This document shows, piece by piece, positions 10,201 to 22,200 of a stretch of 64,000 bases of DNA. The notes under the pieces were generated by a model. The model saw only the letters and a program-made list of their open reading frames with translations, was not told the DNA's origin and ran no database searches. A program made the position numbers and the translations under genes. The DNA comes from Agapetus fuscipes (lineage: Eukaryota > Arthropoda > Insecta > Trichoptera > Glossosomatidae): the NCBI GenBank assembly GCA_951799405.1, contig OX637333.1:14507960-14571959 (forward strand), written 5' to 3'. How positions within the stretch are numbered: the stretch's first letter is position 1; every line of letters starts with the position of its first letter.

Positions 10201-13200
10201 ATGGGTGGTCAGCTTCATACCAACCTATAAGTCAAGGAATGTATTATTAAGAAATTGTTGATTGCAAAAAATAATATTTTTGTAAAAATGTAACATGGAA
10301 AATCGTAAAATGTTCTCGCTTCGAAAATGTTGCATATCACTTGCCGACGAAACAAAAGTTTTTTATGAGTGAGTTTTAGCTAAAAAAAAAAGTGCCGCAG
10401 GTCCGCCTTCTGTGAGCGTTGGCGCTCGACTAAGGTTTACCCTGCGAAGTATGCATATAAAAGCCATTTGTAAAATAATAATAAAAAATAGATCTTGTGA
10501 AATAAAAAATTTGAAAAAAAATAAAACTAAGCTCAAGATTATATTGTTCAATATTTGAAAATAATTGGGCACAAATAACCATTTTTTGAGATTTTATTCG
10601 AAGATACAATGTACACTTTTTTGTCCGTTTTTGCTTCTAGATTTTTTTTTTAATTCAGTTTTCTTCATCTGAATCACATTTTAAATCACACCACGAACTA
10701 AAACAGGATATAAAGTATATTTGTAATTTTTTTTTAGATTTCAAAATACCACCAATTTACAGAAAAACTGGTTCAAAAATTGTATGTTTTCCACTTACCG
10801 CAAGAAGGTGTTCGTAATTTTTATTTTTTCAAGTAATAAAAGCGTTTATAGACATATATTATTTGATGCATATTGCAAATGAAATGTTTAACTAACATTT
10901 AAAGTTATCAAAAATTTATATTTGTCCATATTTATTGAAAAAAAACCACGTCAAAAACTGTGTTTTCGAGATATTTCCTAGCACCCTCTTAAGGACTTAT
11001 AAAGTATCGCAATTGCGTTTACATTTGTGAAATCACCGACAGTGCGAAGGACAAAGCCTAATGTTTGTAATGCTTTTCCGGTCAATTTTGTTATATGGCT
11101 CACAAAAGATAATTTCTCATCAAAGATAATCCCCAGATCTCTTATTTCCGTTACCCTGTCCAGTTTGTCATCTTCGATACAGTAGTTGAAGTGAATGGGA
11201 TTTTTATTTTGAGAAAAAGTTATACATTGACATTTTTCAACATTTAAGAATAACTTATTATTGTGACACCACATGCTTAGTTCATTGAAATTGTTCTGAA
11301 GTATATAACAGTCACCTACTTGTTCTATTCTTTTAAGTATTTTGAGATCATCAGCAAAAAACAAACATTCTACATCCCTCATCTCGCCAGCCAGATCATC
11401 ATTAATATAAATGAGGAAAAGTATTGGTGCAAGATGACTCCCTTGCGGCAAACCGCTTGTTTCCGCAAAACTATTGGAAATGGCATCCTTTATCTTAACT
11501 CGCAACGATCGTCCCGATAAGTAGCTTTTAAACCATTCCAGCAAAGCACCCGTCAATCCTAAAACTGATAGCTTATTAAGAAGGATGCTATGGGGCACTT
11601 TGTCGAATGCTTTGCTGAAGTCCGTATATATGTTGTCCATTTGACATCCATGTGCAAGACTTTCGGCTATAGCGTTTTCATAAATAGCTAAATTTGACAG
11701 GGTTGACCTGCCCGAAATAAATCCATGTTGTTGGTGCTCAATGATACGAGATATAGATAGCATAACTTGTTCCAGCTCAAGATACTCAAATAGATTCGCC
11801 ATAGAGGATTGAAGGCATATTGGTCTGTGTTTGATATATCCGCTTTGTTACCTTTCTTGAAAACTGGTGTGATATCGCCAATCTTCCACACAGATGGAAA
11901 AACTGTGTTTTGTAGGGATTTGTTAAAAATTATCAGAAGAGGGACAATAAGAGAATCGGCACATCTTCTCAAAAAGATTGGTGGTACATTATCGGGGCCA
12001 CATGATTTGTTTACATCAAGTTGGAACAATTTATTTTCAATTTTTTTTATTGAAATATGACATTGAGACTTGATGGAACAATTTATTTTCAATTTTTTTT
12101 ATTGAAATATGGCATGAATTCCTTGACTTATAGGTTGGTATGAGGCTGACCACCCATACTGTAAAAAATGGTTCACTTTGCCAATGTCACCCCTGTTTCA
12201 GGGAAGGTCGGCAAAAGTTGTGGGGCTTATGTTCATTTGAGGTTTGGATTTTATTTGTAAGTACACATTCAGCATTTGTAAGCGCGAACTACACTTGTTG
12301 GTTTGTGGGCATACATCTGAGAGCTTTAAATGAATATATCCTTGCAACTTAGATTATAGATTATAGACAGGTGGATTGTCCCCTTACCAACACGACAGGG
12401 ATCAGTTACATTAGGCAAATCGTCTACATAAACATCACTAAAGTAGTCAGCAAATTTGTTTACAATATTGTTTATTTCACTTACACGTTCATGATCTAGA
12501 AACATCTGTACTGGGTAATCATTATCACTATTGGACAAATGACTTTTTAAATTTCCATAAACTTATAGCGTCGGTCGTTTCGTCACCTTTAATGTATTAC
12601 ACATGGTTCTTAAATTCCTGAACGCATTGTAGTGCTTAATACTAAATGATTCCTTGTAAGTTCTGTGTGCCGCCTTCTTCTCCTGGATCAATTTAATGAG
12701 TTCACATGAGAACCACATAGGATATGTGCTAGTTCTGTGTTTCTCATCTTCTATACTTATAATACCAAAAAGGCGTTCGTTGGTAACGCGATAAAATGGT
12801 GAAGGACTAAACCGTTTTGGCTGTCTTTCATTTCAGAATAAAGTACGTAATCTGGGAAGGGTTATAGCGTACAAAAAAGTTGATAAAATAACGCAGAACA
12901 TGTTTAAATTTGTGAAATGCTGAACGTCGTTTTTATATGGAAATTGATCATTTCCAACTTCATCTAATTGACAGTTTTTTGTTCCATTTTCAAATTTCAT
13001 TAAATGTGTTCGGTTTGAAATATTGTGAAAGGTTGAACAAAATCAAATTAATAAAATAAACTGGTAGGAACAAAATTTGAAAATGGAATAAAAATCATAT
13101 TATTCATCAACAGCCTTTACCAAACAGAACTCTTTTTTAAAAAATGGAATTTAGTTTTTCAACTGTCAAAGTCATGAAAAGCGTTCAAGGTTAAATAAAT

Positions 13201-16200
13201 AAGTCTTTAATCTCAGTTACAAATATATGCACACATTTAAAGTTCATATTGAATGGATGCCCAAAAGGAAACACATGTTAGTTTGTGCATACACATAATG
13301 CATGTATATTTTCAAAATAAGACCCAACTGCAAATCCCAAATAACAACGGTGCAATTAATGCTGACTTAACTTTAAACAGGCAGAAGTGAAACAATTTGT
13401 ACACCAACTTACAAGTCGAGGATTTATAATCTAAGTTGCATAAAAACATATGGTGGCTCTTTCAACATTTCTTAGATCCGTCTAATCTAATCTAATCTAA
13501 GTTGCAAAGATATGTTACATTGGAGATTCACATTACATGCATTCTCACAACCAGACACGTAAAGTTCGCGCTTGCACATGCCTCATGTGAACCTACAACA
13601 TAAAAACCAAATTTCAAATGGGCATACACCCTGCAACTCTTGCCATCCTTCCCTGAAACAGGGGTGACATTGGCAAAGTGAACCATTTTCACAGCATGGG
13701 TGGTCAGCCGCATACCAACCTATAAGTCAAGGAACATACACGACAAATTACATTTCAAAACATATAATCTAAGTTGCATAGATATTTTGTCATTTTAGAC
13801 TCATATTAAATACATGCCCAAAAGTAAGCACATTGTAAGCACATGCTTACACATGCTGCATGTGTACATAAACTTTGAAACTCCTGCCACTTTCGCTGAA
13901 ACCGGGGGGGCATTGGCAAAAGTGAACCAAGTTTTACTACATACTCGATCTTCTTACTTAATATTCAATTTTCCATATGCAAACTTGAGCTCGAATCGTC
14001 CATACGAGGTAACAAATCAAAGCTAACATGAAGAAAATATGAATTTTGTATTATCAATAGATCGTGAAAAAAGGAATTATTTTTTTCCGAATATAAGTGG
14101 CAAAGGTATTGGGGATTCACAAAATATGCATTCTCACAAGCACACATGTATAATTTCGCGCTAACACATGCCGCATGTGGACCTACAATTTAAAAACCCA
14201 ATCTCAAATGAACATAAGCCCTGCAACTCTTGCCGTCCTTCCCTGAAACAGGGGTGACATTGGCAAAGTGAACCATTTTTTACAGTATGGGTGGTCAGCC
14301 GCATACCAACCTATAAGTTAAGGAGCATAAACACAATGATCTAAATCTAAGTTGCAAAGATATGTATCATTTAAGATTCACATTGAATGCATTCCCACAA
14401 GCAGACATGCATAATTTCACACTAACGCATGCCGCATGTGGACCTACAATATAAAAACCTAATTCGAAATGAACATAAGCCCAACAACTCTTGCCGACGT
14501 TCCCTTAAACAGGTGTGCCATTGGCAAAGTGAATCATTTTCTGCAGCATGGGTGGTCAGCCGCAAACCAACCTATAAGTCAAGGAACATACACAATAAAT
14601 TATGTTTTTAAAATCAATAAACAATAATATGGACACAATCTTAAAATTTTTCTCGGGTTGTGTAGCCATGTTCTATCGGAAGTTTGTTACACTTTTTTGT
14701 TACACTTTTTTCCGGACGTTTCGCCCATTATCTGCGATGGGCCTCCTCAGCGTATTTTTTCTTCAGGCGTTCTGACTTCCTTAGCACGGAACAGTTCCGT
14801 GCTAAGGAAGTCAGAACGCCTGAAGAAAAAATACGCTGAGGAGGCCCATCGCAGATAATGGGCGAAACGTCCGGAAAAAAGTGTAACAAAAAAGTGTAAC
14901 AAACTTCCGATAGAACATGGCTACACAACCCGAGAAAAATTTTAAGATTGTGTCAAGTGCCGGCCGTGAAAGCCTTAATGTACAATAATATGGACATCCA
15001 AAACAATGATGTACCCTAAATTATTTTATTGATTTTATTTCTTCTAATATCAATCAATATGTATACACTATACATAAACGATTGCAACTAGCTTTATTTA
15101 AAGCATCATTAAAACCTATAAATGATAATTTAATTATTTTTGAGATGTACAAAGAAAACGTTTCCTTCTGCCCAATAGAACTACAGCATTCATTTATTGG
15201 TATTAAGCAATGAAATTATGGTTGAAATACCAATTACAGTGTGAAAATGACAAAAGATATAAAACTTTCATATACACCTCCTGAAATTTTAAAGGCTACA
15301 ACATCTTTCATAACTGCAATCCATAGTACTTCAATATCTTTAAATGAGCCCAATTTCATTTGATATAATGTCCATGAAAATATGCACGCTCAATTGTTTT
15401 AAGTTATTGGGCGATGCCGTCTCACTATAATAGTTACAATGATCACTTCAAAATAAGATTTCTTCGCTCATCTTTTCCATTTTCTGAAGAACAGCCGTTC
15501 CCAAATTTACAATTTTGGATGACACAAAACAGGCTGGTACTGAATCCTGAAAAAACCGAAATAATATACCTGGCAACATCGCGAAGAAAACAACTCCTCG
15601 ATCAAGGACCAATCGTCATTTGCGGCAGTAAGGTGACCCCAGCAAAAAGCGTAAGGCTCTTGGGGGTACAATTAGATCAACACCTGTATCTTGGAGACCA
15701 CATCGGCAAGACAATCAGGGCAGGATTCTTTGGTCTCCGGCAGATCAAAGCCATTAGTAGATGCCTGCCAATAGAGGCCACCAGGAGTCTGGTGAACGCC
15801 TTTGTGGTGTCCAGAATGGACTACTGCAACGTGATATTTGCAGGTCAACCAGTTAGTCAACTTCACAGGCTGCAGTCCCTACAAAATGCGGCAGCGAGGT
15901 TGATCTATAACTCCTCCAAATTCTGCCACATTTCACCACTTCTTCAGAGGCTTCACTGGCTTCGCGTACCCGAACGCATCAAATTTAAACTGTGTGTGAT
16001 AGTACATAAAGCTCTTCATGGAGGAGCTCCACAATACATCAGAGAGCTCATCACACCAGCAACAATCAGTACCAGGGGACTAACGCTGAGATCGGCATCA
16101 ACAAGCGGCAACCTTCTGGAGATCCCGAGACGAAGCCCCAACACGGTGTTCGGGGAGCGCGCCTTCCGTGTCGCTGCGCCCGCGGCCTGGAACTCGCTGG

Positions 16201-19200
16201 CCGCGGACCATAGATAGTGAGGCGGTTTTCAGGAGGCAGCTGAAGACCCACCTCTTCCCACCTCCACAACCGGCGCCTTTGGGATGACCAAGGGTCATGA
16301 AAAGGCGCCATACAAATGAACTTATTATTATTATTATTATTACAAATCCACAAAACTATTGAATCTCATTTATAAAAAAAAGGCAGGATAAAATCTGCGG
16401 GGTCAGCTAGTATGGTATAAATTTGTTTATAATATCATATAGAATGCCATAAAACACAGCTATTACTTATTCAATGTTCTCATTTTGTAAAAATGACCAG
16501 TCGCATTTGAAAAGGAAGTCAATCACATTATCTTAGTCCCCCTTGTTAAAGTTATATGAGAATGTTTCTCCACTGTTACATTTTTAAATGCATCCTACTA
16601 TATTGATATACTGTTGTAAAGTTTAATATGGCTAGTCACGTATTGCACCATCCGCGTGACTAGGCTGGAATAAATATATTATTATTATATTATTATTATT
16701 TACTCAGCTTTCACAAGAAATGAGTACCAGTCCCTTTGGAGCTGGAAAACCCTCACTTCAACATGGCATAAGGCTGGCCCCCGTACCTGTAAAAAAATAG
16801 GCTCAACTCGCCACATGCAAAATCTTTCGGGGATAACGTGACAAGAAGTTACACTGTATGTATTGTTTAGTTGCATTTTTTTGCCTTGCGTGTATGATCT
16901 ATTGCTGTAACACAGTATTCTCATTAGTTCTTATTTCCACAGAGATCAGAATGCTCGTCTTGTTCCGCTGATGCTGAAACGCCTTCACAAGCTGCGCCGC
17001 AGGAGTCTTCAGTCCGCGGATCCCACCACATCTTCTGCATCCTCCTTCGTAGCCAGCAGTGTTGCATCCCCTGTGACCGCGACCTCCGTGGACCCTTCAG
17101 CCTCGGCGGAGGGCATGTCACCGTCTATGGACACTGTCGCAGCCCAGCCTGTCGCTGGGGGAGCTCCCGGCCAGACCACGAGACACTTTGCGAGGTTCGC
17201 GACGTCGCCCCAGCAAGCCGCGGCTGAAGTTAACATTAGAAAGAGATGTGAGTACTATAAGAAACAAAAAAATATATTTAAACTGTTGTTGCAGTTGCTT
17301 GATACAATGGAGTTATAATTCTGTGGAGAGCAGTGACGGCTCGTCGATTTTTCATCGAGCAGTGCATTTTTATACTAGCTTCATTGATTACCCGCCCCCA
17401 ACTTTTTTCATGCCATCAGCGATCCTAGTATATTTTATAAACGACACAAACTTTTATAAAACAACATTAATTTGAGATGAACTTACCTAAAATTTACGGA
17501 TGAAATCCATTCGGCGGGTCTTCGATTTTTGAAACATTTCATAAAAATACAGATGCAAGAACATACCTATACATGCATGAACATATGTTAAATAATTCCA
17601 TAATAAGCAAACTAAGGATTAAAAATAATGACATAACCGTTTGTCATAAGTAATTTAGAAGTGTAATTTTTTGCTACAACGTCTCCCCATTTCTTTAAGA
17701 GAAATTATTCTGCTGGCATAACATGATTTTTCGGCTTCACAGAAGTTAAAACAGTTTGAAATGCAGTTAAAGTTTCAGAATGCGAAACTTCATTTTTTTT
17801 CTTTTTCACAACTTAATGCTGGTTTGGCTTACAAAGATTACACATAACACTTTTCCTTACAGCAAGCTGTAATAATAAAACGAACTCAAAAAATCTAGGT
17901 TCTACTTTACTTTTTGTTATCGTAATATTATGTTTATCTTATAAAACATTGACACTGCCCGAAACACTTTACAGTGGACGATTGTTTTCTTTTTGAAATC
18001 CGACACTTCAAAATTATGAATGTAAGTCTAGACTTGATGATTGTGGATTAATGATAGGAGAGAGCAAAGCGAGTGTTCTACTGTATGCCGATGATGCAGT
18101 TCTTGTATCTGATTCAGCAGTAGAATTGCAAACAATGCTCTCTAGCTTGAACGAAGCTCTGCTAGGTAGTTATTTGAAATTGAATGCAAGTAAGACAAAA
18201 GTTTTGATTTTTGAAAAAAATGAAGAAAATACGAACTATGAATTTAGAATAAACGGAATGAATGTGAATGTGGTAAACGAGTTTGTATACTTGGGAAGTA
18301 AGTTTGAAAAAGATGGAAGAATGACAGGTGAACTTGAAAGAAGAGTAATGAAGGGCAGGTGTGTACTGGGTGCCACAGCTTGTATCGCCAAAAATCAAAA
18401 CATATCTAAAAATGCTCGATTGGCGGTACACAGTGGCATACTTTTACCCACCTTGATGTATGGAAGCGAAGCCTCGACGGTGAATGAAAGTGAAATTAGT
18501 AAAGTCCATACTGTTGAAATGGACTTTCTAAGAAGTATGATTGGGAAAAAATGGAGTAACAGGGTGAGGAATGATTTTGTAAGAGAAGCATGTGGTGCAA
18601 GAGAAAGTGTGAAAGTGAAGATTAAAAGAAGTTTGTTAAGATGGTTTGGGCATATGGAGAGAATGAATGAGGAAAGACTGACGAAGAAAGTATATGTTGG
18701 TAGAATAGATGGATGTCGTGGTAGAGGAAGACCGAGAAAGGTATGGATGGACCAAATACCCGAAATTGCGAATGAATGGAATATCCAGAGTCATAATAAA
18801 AGAAGAGCTTGTATGAAGAAGGTTATGACTCTGGAGGAAATGAAAGAAGTATGTAAGGATAGAAAGAAATGGCAGTTGATCTGTAATGTTGGCGGCTAGG
18901 GTTTATTAAAGTGAAATTGGTTTTATGTTTTAGTTGTTAATGTCCATGTATATATTATTATTTATTGATTTAAAAAAATGTAATTTGTTATGTATGTTCC
19001 TTGACTTATAAGTTGGTATGCGGCTGACCACCCATACTGTAAAAAATGGTTTGCTTTGCCAATGTCACCCTTGCTTCAGGGAAGGACGGCAAGAGTAGCA
19101 GGGCTTATGTTCATTTGAAATTGAGTTTTTATATTGTAGGTCCACATGCGGCATGTGTTAGCGCGAAATTATACATGTCTGCTTGTGGGAATGCATTTAA

Positions 19201-22200
19201 TATAAATCTTATATGATATATATCTTTGCAGCTTAGATTAGATTAGATTAAGGCAGTGGTTCTTAACTGGTAATATTTGAGAGTCATACATAAAAATAAA
19301 AAGTTAAAAAAAAATTGAGCTATGAGATAATTGAGAATGGACTCGGAACAGACTTCTACTTTTTTTTTCTCGGCATGATGACTATATAGGCCTATGTGAC
19401 AAGGGTTCTTAACGATCAATAACAAATTTTTGTTTCACTTTTTATGGTAAAAAAGCCCAGCCGGCTGACATTTTTTTTGTGCAAGTTTTTAATTTTTACG
19501 ACTCAGCATTGAAATATATTTCAGGCCCCTTAAAAAGTCATTGTTTTTTTTTTTTTTTAAATAGATTTGTGAAGAGGAATGCAATTCACCAACCTATTCT
19601 GCCTGGCCAGAAACAGGTATTAATATCATCATTTAATAATTCATTATTGTTTATTCTGAATGAATTATTAAATAATAATTACCCAATAACATCTGTTGAA
19701 CCAGGGTCAAAGTTAAAGTCAAGTGACCCAAGCGGGGATCGAACCAACGTTGTTCCATTCGAAACACGCTAGAAAGATCAGCCCTCTTGGCCCCCGCGGC
19801 TATAACCCCGACGAGAGATTTGATATTTTTTATTATTGTTTCGTGTGAGAGATTTGATATTTTGCGTGCCTTTAAGCTACGTCATGTTGTGAATTCTTTA
19901 ATGAGTTTGTTTTTGCCCATAATCATCGCTAATAACATACTTTGCGAATGCCTAAAAGAGCTATTTTTTCCAAAGACTGAATCTTTTACTTTTTTGATAT
20001 CTAGCAAATATTTCGAGGCCAAAATGATGAAACAAATATGATATGAGTCATCTTTACATGAACAATTATTTTTATAAGAACCTATGATGGAGGATACCTA
20101 CAGTGTTTATCACAAAAGCAGCTAGAGTTGTCAAAGTTTCCGACGGTGATTCCGTTGCTACATACAGACGTAGTATTTGGTTGGCTTGTGTAAGCCAAAG
20201 TACGTGTAAAATCTGGCCTGGAGATCTATTTGTCAGATCTTTAGGAAAATTGTTTGTTGTTACTGCTGACATAATGTCGTGCAAATACGGTTGGTCTGTT
20301 CTCAATTTTTGGGTAATTTTTGTAAACATTTGTACTTCAATTCGTTTTATTCGAATTCGAATTATTTTAATAGGCAATTTCTCGCTAGTTTCGGGAGCTT
20401 TTCTCAGTGGTCCAATGTAAGACTTAGGTCTGGAAGTACACCTATCCATATAAAGAAACAAATGTCTCTATGATAGTTCATTTATATGTTGTTATTTACA
20501 AATTATCTATTGCAGTGGTCTTTAAGTCTTTTTTAAGCAGTCTGATGATTTCACCATTCTTTCCAGTGTTAACATTTGGTCCATCACAATTGATTGCCAT
20601 CAGGGTACGTTGAGAAATATTTCATCTGAAAAATGTTTTGCTGAGCCCATCTTAGGCAGGTACTAGGTATCCCCCGTAAATAGACCCCGTCTCTTTAATT
20701 AGCATAATGTGCTCTTTAAATCTATTTTTTTGTAGCATTTACCTTTTTTTCAGGAATATTTAATGTTTCTTTCTTACATTCCAGTAAAATGCTGATATTT
20801 TATGAAAAACCTCTTCCATCAATGTATGACTTTCCTTACAAAATTTTCTCCCTTTGTCTTGTGTGTCTTATTAAATATAGGGGCATCAGCCTTAATATCA
20901 AACAAAACATATGATGCAATTGCAGCTATTGCCCTGTTTGACACTCCATACCTGTAACGTTTCCTCAATACTGTAGGGAGGTCAAAAAGTGAACTTTTTT
21001 TTTCAGAAATTTCTTCCTTATATGCACAGTCATCTGAAGAACTGAACGTTTCAGAAATAATGAATTAAGCAAATATAAATAGCAAAAAATATTTTTTATC
21101 AGCGTCAAACATGAGCTCAAAACTACTTTTTTACATTACATTCAATGGCGTTGTGCGGGAACATCCTCTCATTTTTACTTAAAGTTTATTTTTTAATAAG
21201 TCAATTTGATCCTAAAAGGCACCTTTTCTACGCTATTTGTATTCGATAAAACGAAAAGACTCCTGATTAGGTTCTAGAGAGGTTGGCATTTGCTTCAGTG
21301 AGAGCTAAAGGCTATTTTTACTTTATAGCAGTCCGAAGGACTGCTACGGAACGGAAATAAGTTGTCCTGCACCAGGACATGCAAAAAAACCTAATTTGTC
21401 GAACCTGTCCGTCCGTCCGTCCGTCCGTCCGTATGAGTGTATGTCCCAGCCGAAACTACTGATCGTAGAGACATCAATTTTTGGATTTAGAGAATTGACA
21501 ACCACAGATTTTGATGGGCCGACTGGCATGGCACCCACCCTGAAAATTCAAGATGGCTGCCATACAAAAATAAATTGTACAGTGGACTGCACAGGACTTT
21601 ATAGCACAAAATACGGTCATGTTTAGGTCATAGCCAATTTTCATAACAAAACATTTAGTTGTGTGTAAGTAATGAAGCTAATATTTTTAAGCAATCGTCT
21701 TTTTGCAGTATTATCATTGATCCCGTTTGTATCAAAACTAACACTTTGTTTGGTGGGTACCTATACTTTTCATTGATATTTTGGAAAGTTATGATTGATT
21801 ATTATATGGGTACAACTTACTAGATTTTAAGACTCGTAGCCTAGTATTTTATATTAGGCGTTTTAGTACCAAGAATATTACAATTATTTTTGTATTAAAA
21901 TTTGTCACTTTGTATGGTGACTACCATAGATAACGGAATAAAGAGATGTGGTATGGATTCATCGGTAGAACAAAACGCGTGTTCTCATATTTTTTAAAGC
22001 TCCGCCTATTGCATAGGTATCACTCCTATACAAACAAATGTGACTTGTGATTGGCTAAGAAAGTTAAAAACAATAACGTTATCAAAACCACTAATGCATA
22101 GGGACGTTTTTCCTTTGCATTTCAATATGTGTGCGTGAGTGACCTAATATCATACCAGAGAATATCAAACAATACCGCTGACTGAAAATCTATTATTTTC

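Larger units (their letters stand above)
10978..12749 (-). pseudogene. Jockey/CR1-like LINE reverse transcriptase, frameshifted and interrupted
   Basis: Minus-strand pieces in order: [20 protein letters not shown] (12720-12600), [17 protein letters not shown] (12460-12400), then after an inserted family A repeat (12119-12366) [15 protein letters not shown] (about 12000), and [37 protein letters not shown] and catalytic FADD (about 11360). A frameshift near 11690-11800 breaks the RT into two frames. The frame stops at LYKSLRGC, so the 3' end is missing, which is unusual because LINEs are normally cut at the 5' end. A 52-bp tandem duplication sits at about 12021-12115. The left edge abuts a Helitron-like unit at 12750. 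Confidence 0.85.
12750..16413 (+). mobile_element. Helitron-like unit, copy 1 (with nested insertions)
   Basis: Begins TCTATACTTATAATACC and ends with a small hairpin and TCAGCTAG/T at about 16413; TC start, 3' hairpin and CTAG end are Helitron features. The parts 12765-13430, 13735-14040 and 15000-15500 match 35803-36480, 37465-37790 and 38440-38915 in the same order and orientation, so these are two copies of one element. Nested in this copy: several family A repeats, the 14636-14981 palindrome and an L2-like LINE fragment. No Rep/helicase gene is present. Confidence 0.55.

Noticed and set aside
12140..12352. Identical 70-codon frame at three loci (also 40369 and 50510)
   Set aside because: Identity reflects young copies of one LINE-tail repeat; older copies have frameshifts and stops.
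14658..14928. Matching 66-codon open frames on both strands
   Set aside because: They are the two arms of a palindrome read from each side; not a protein pair.
16066..16353. Minus-strand frames rich in Arg and Gly
   Set aside because: Opposite strand of the L2-like LINE C-terminus.
17009..17236. Minus-strand frame over DCAF1 exon 5
   Set aside because: Shadow of the Ser/Ala-rich exon.
17332..17352. End of a second hAT element
   Set aside because: Only one end-like sequence seen; no partner end and no duplication.
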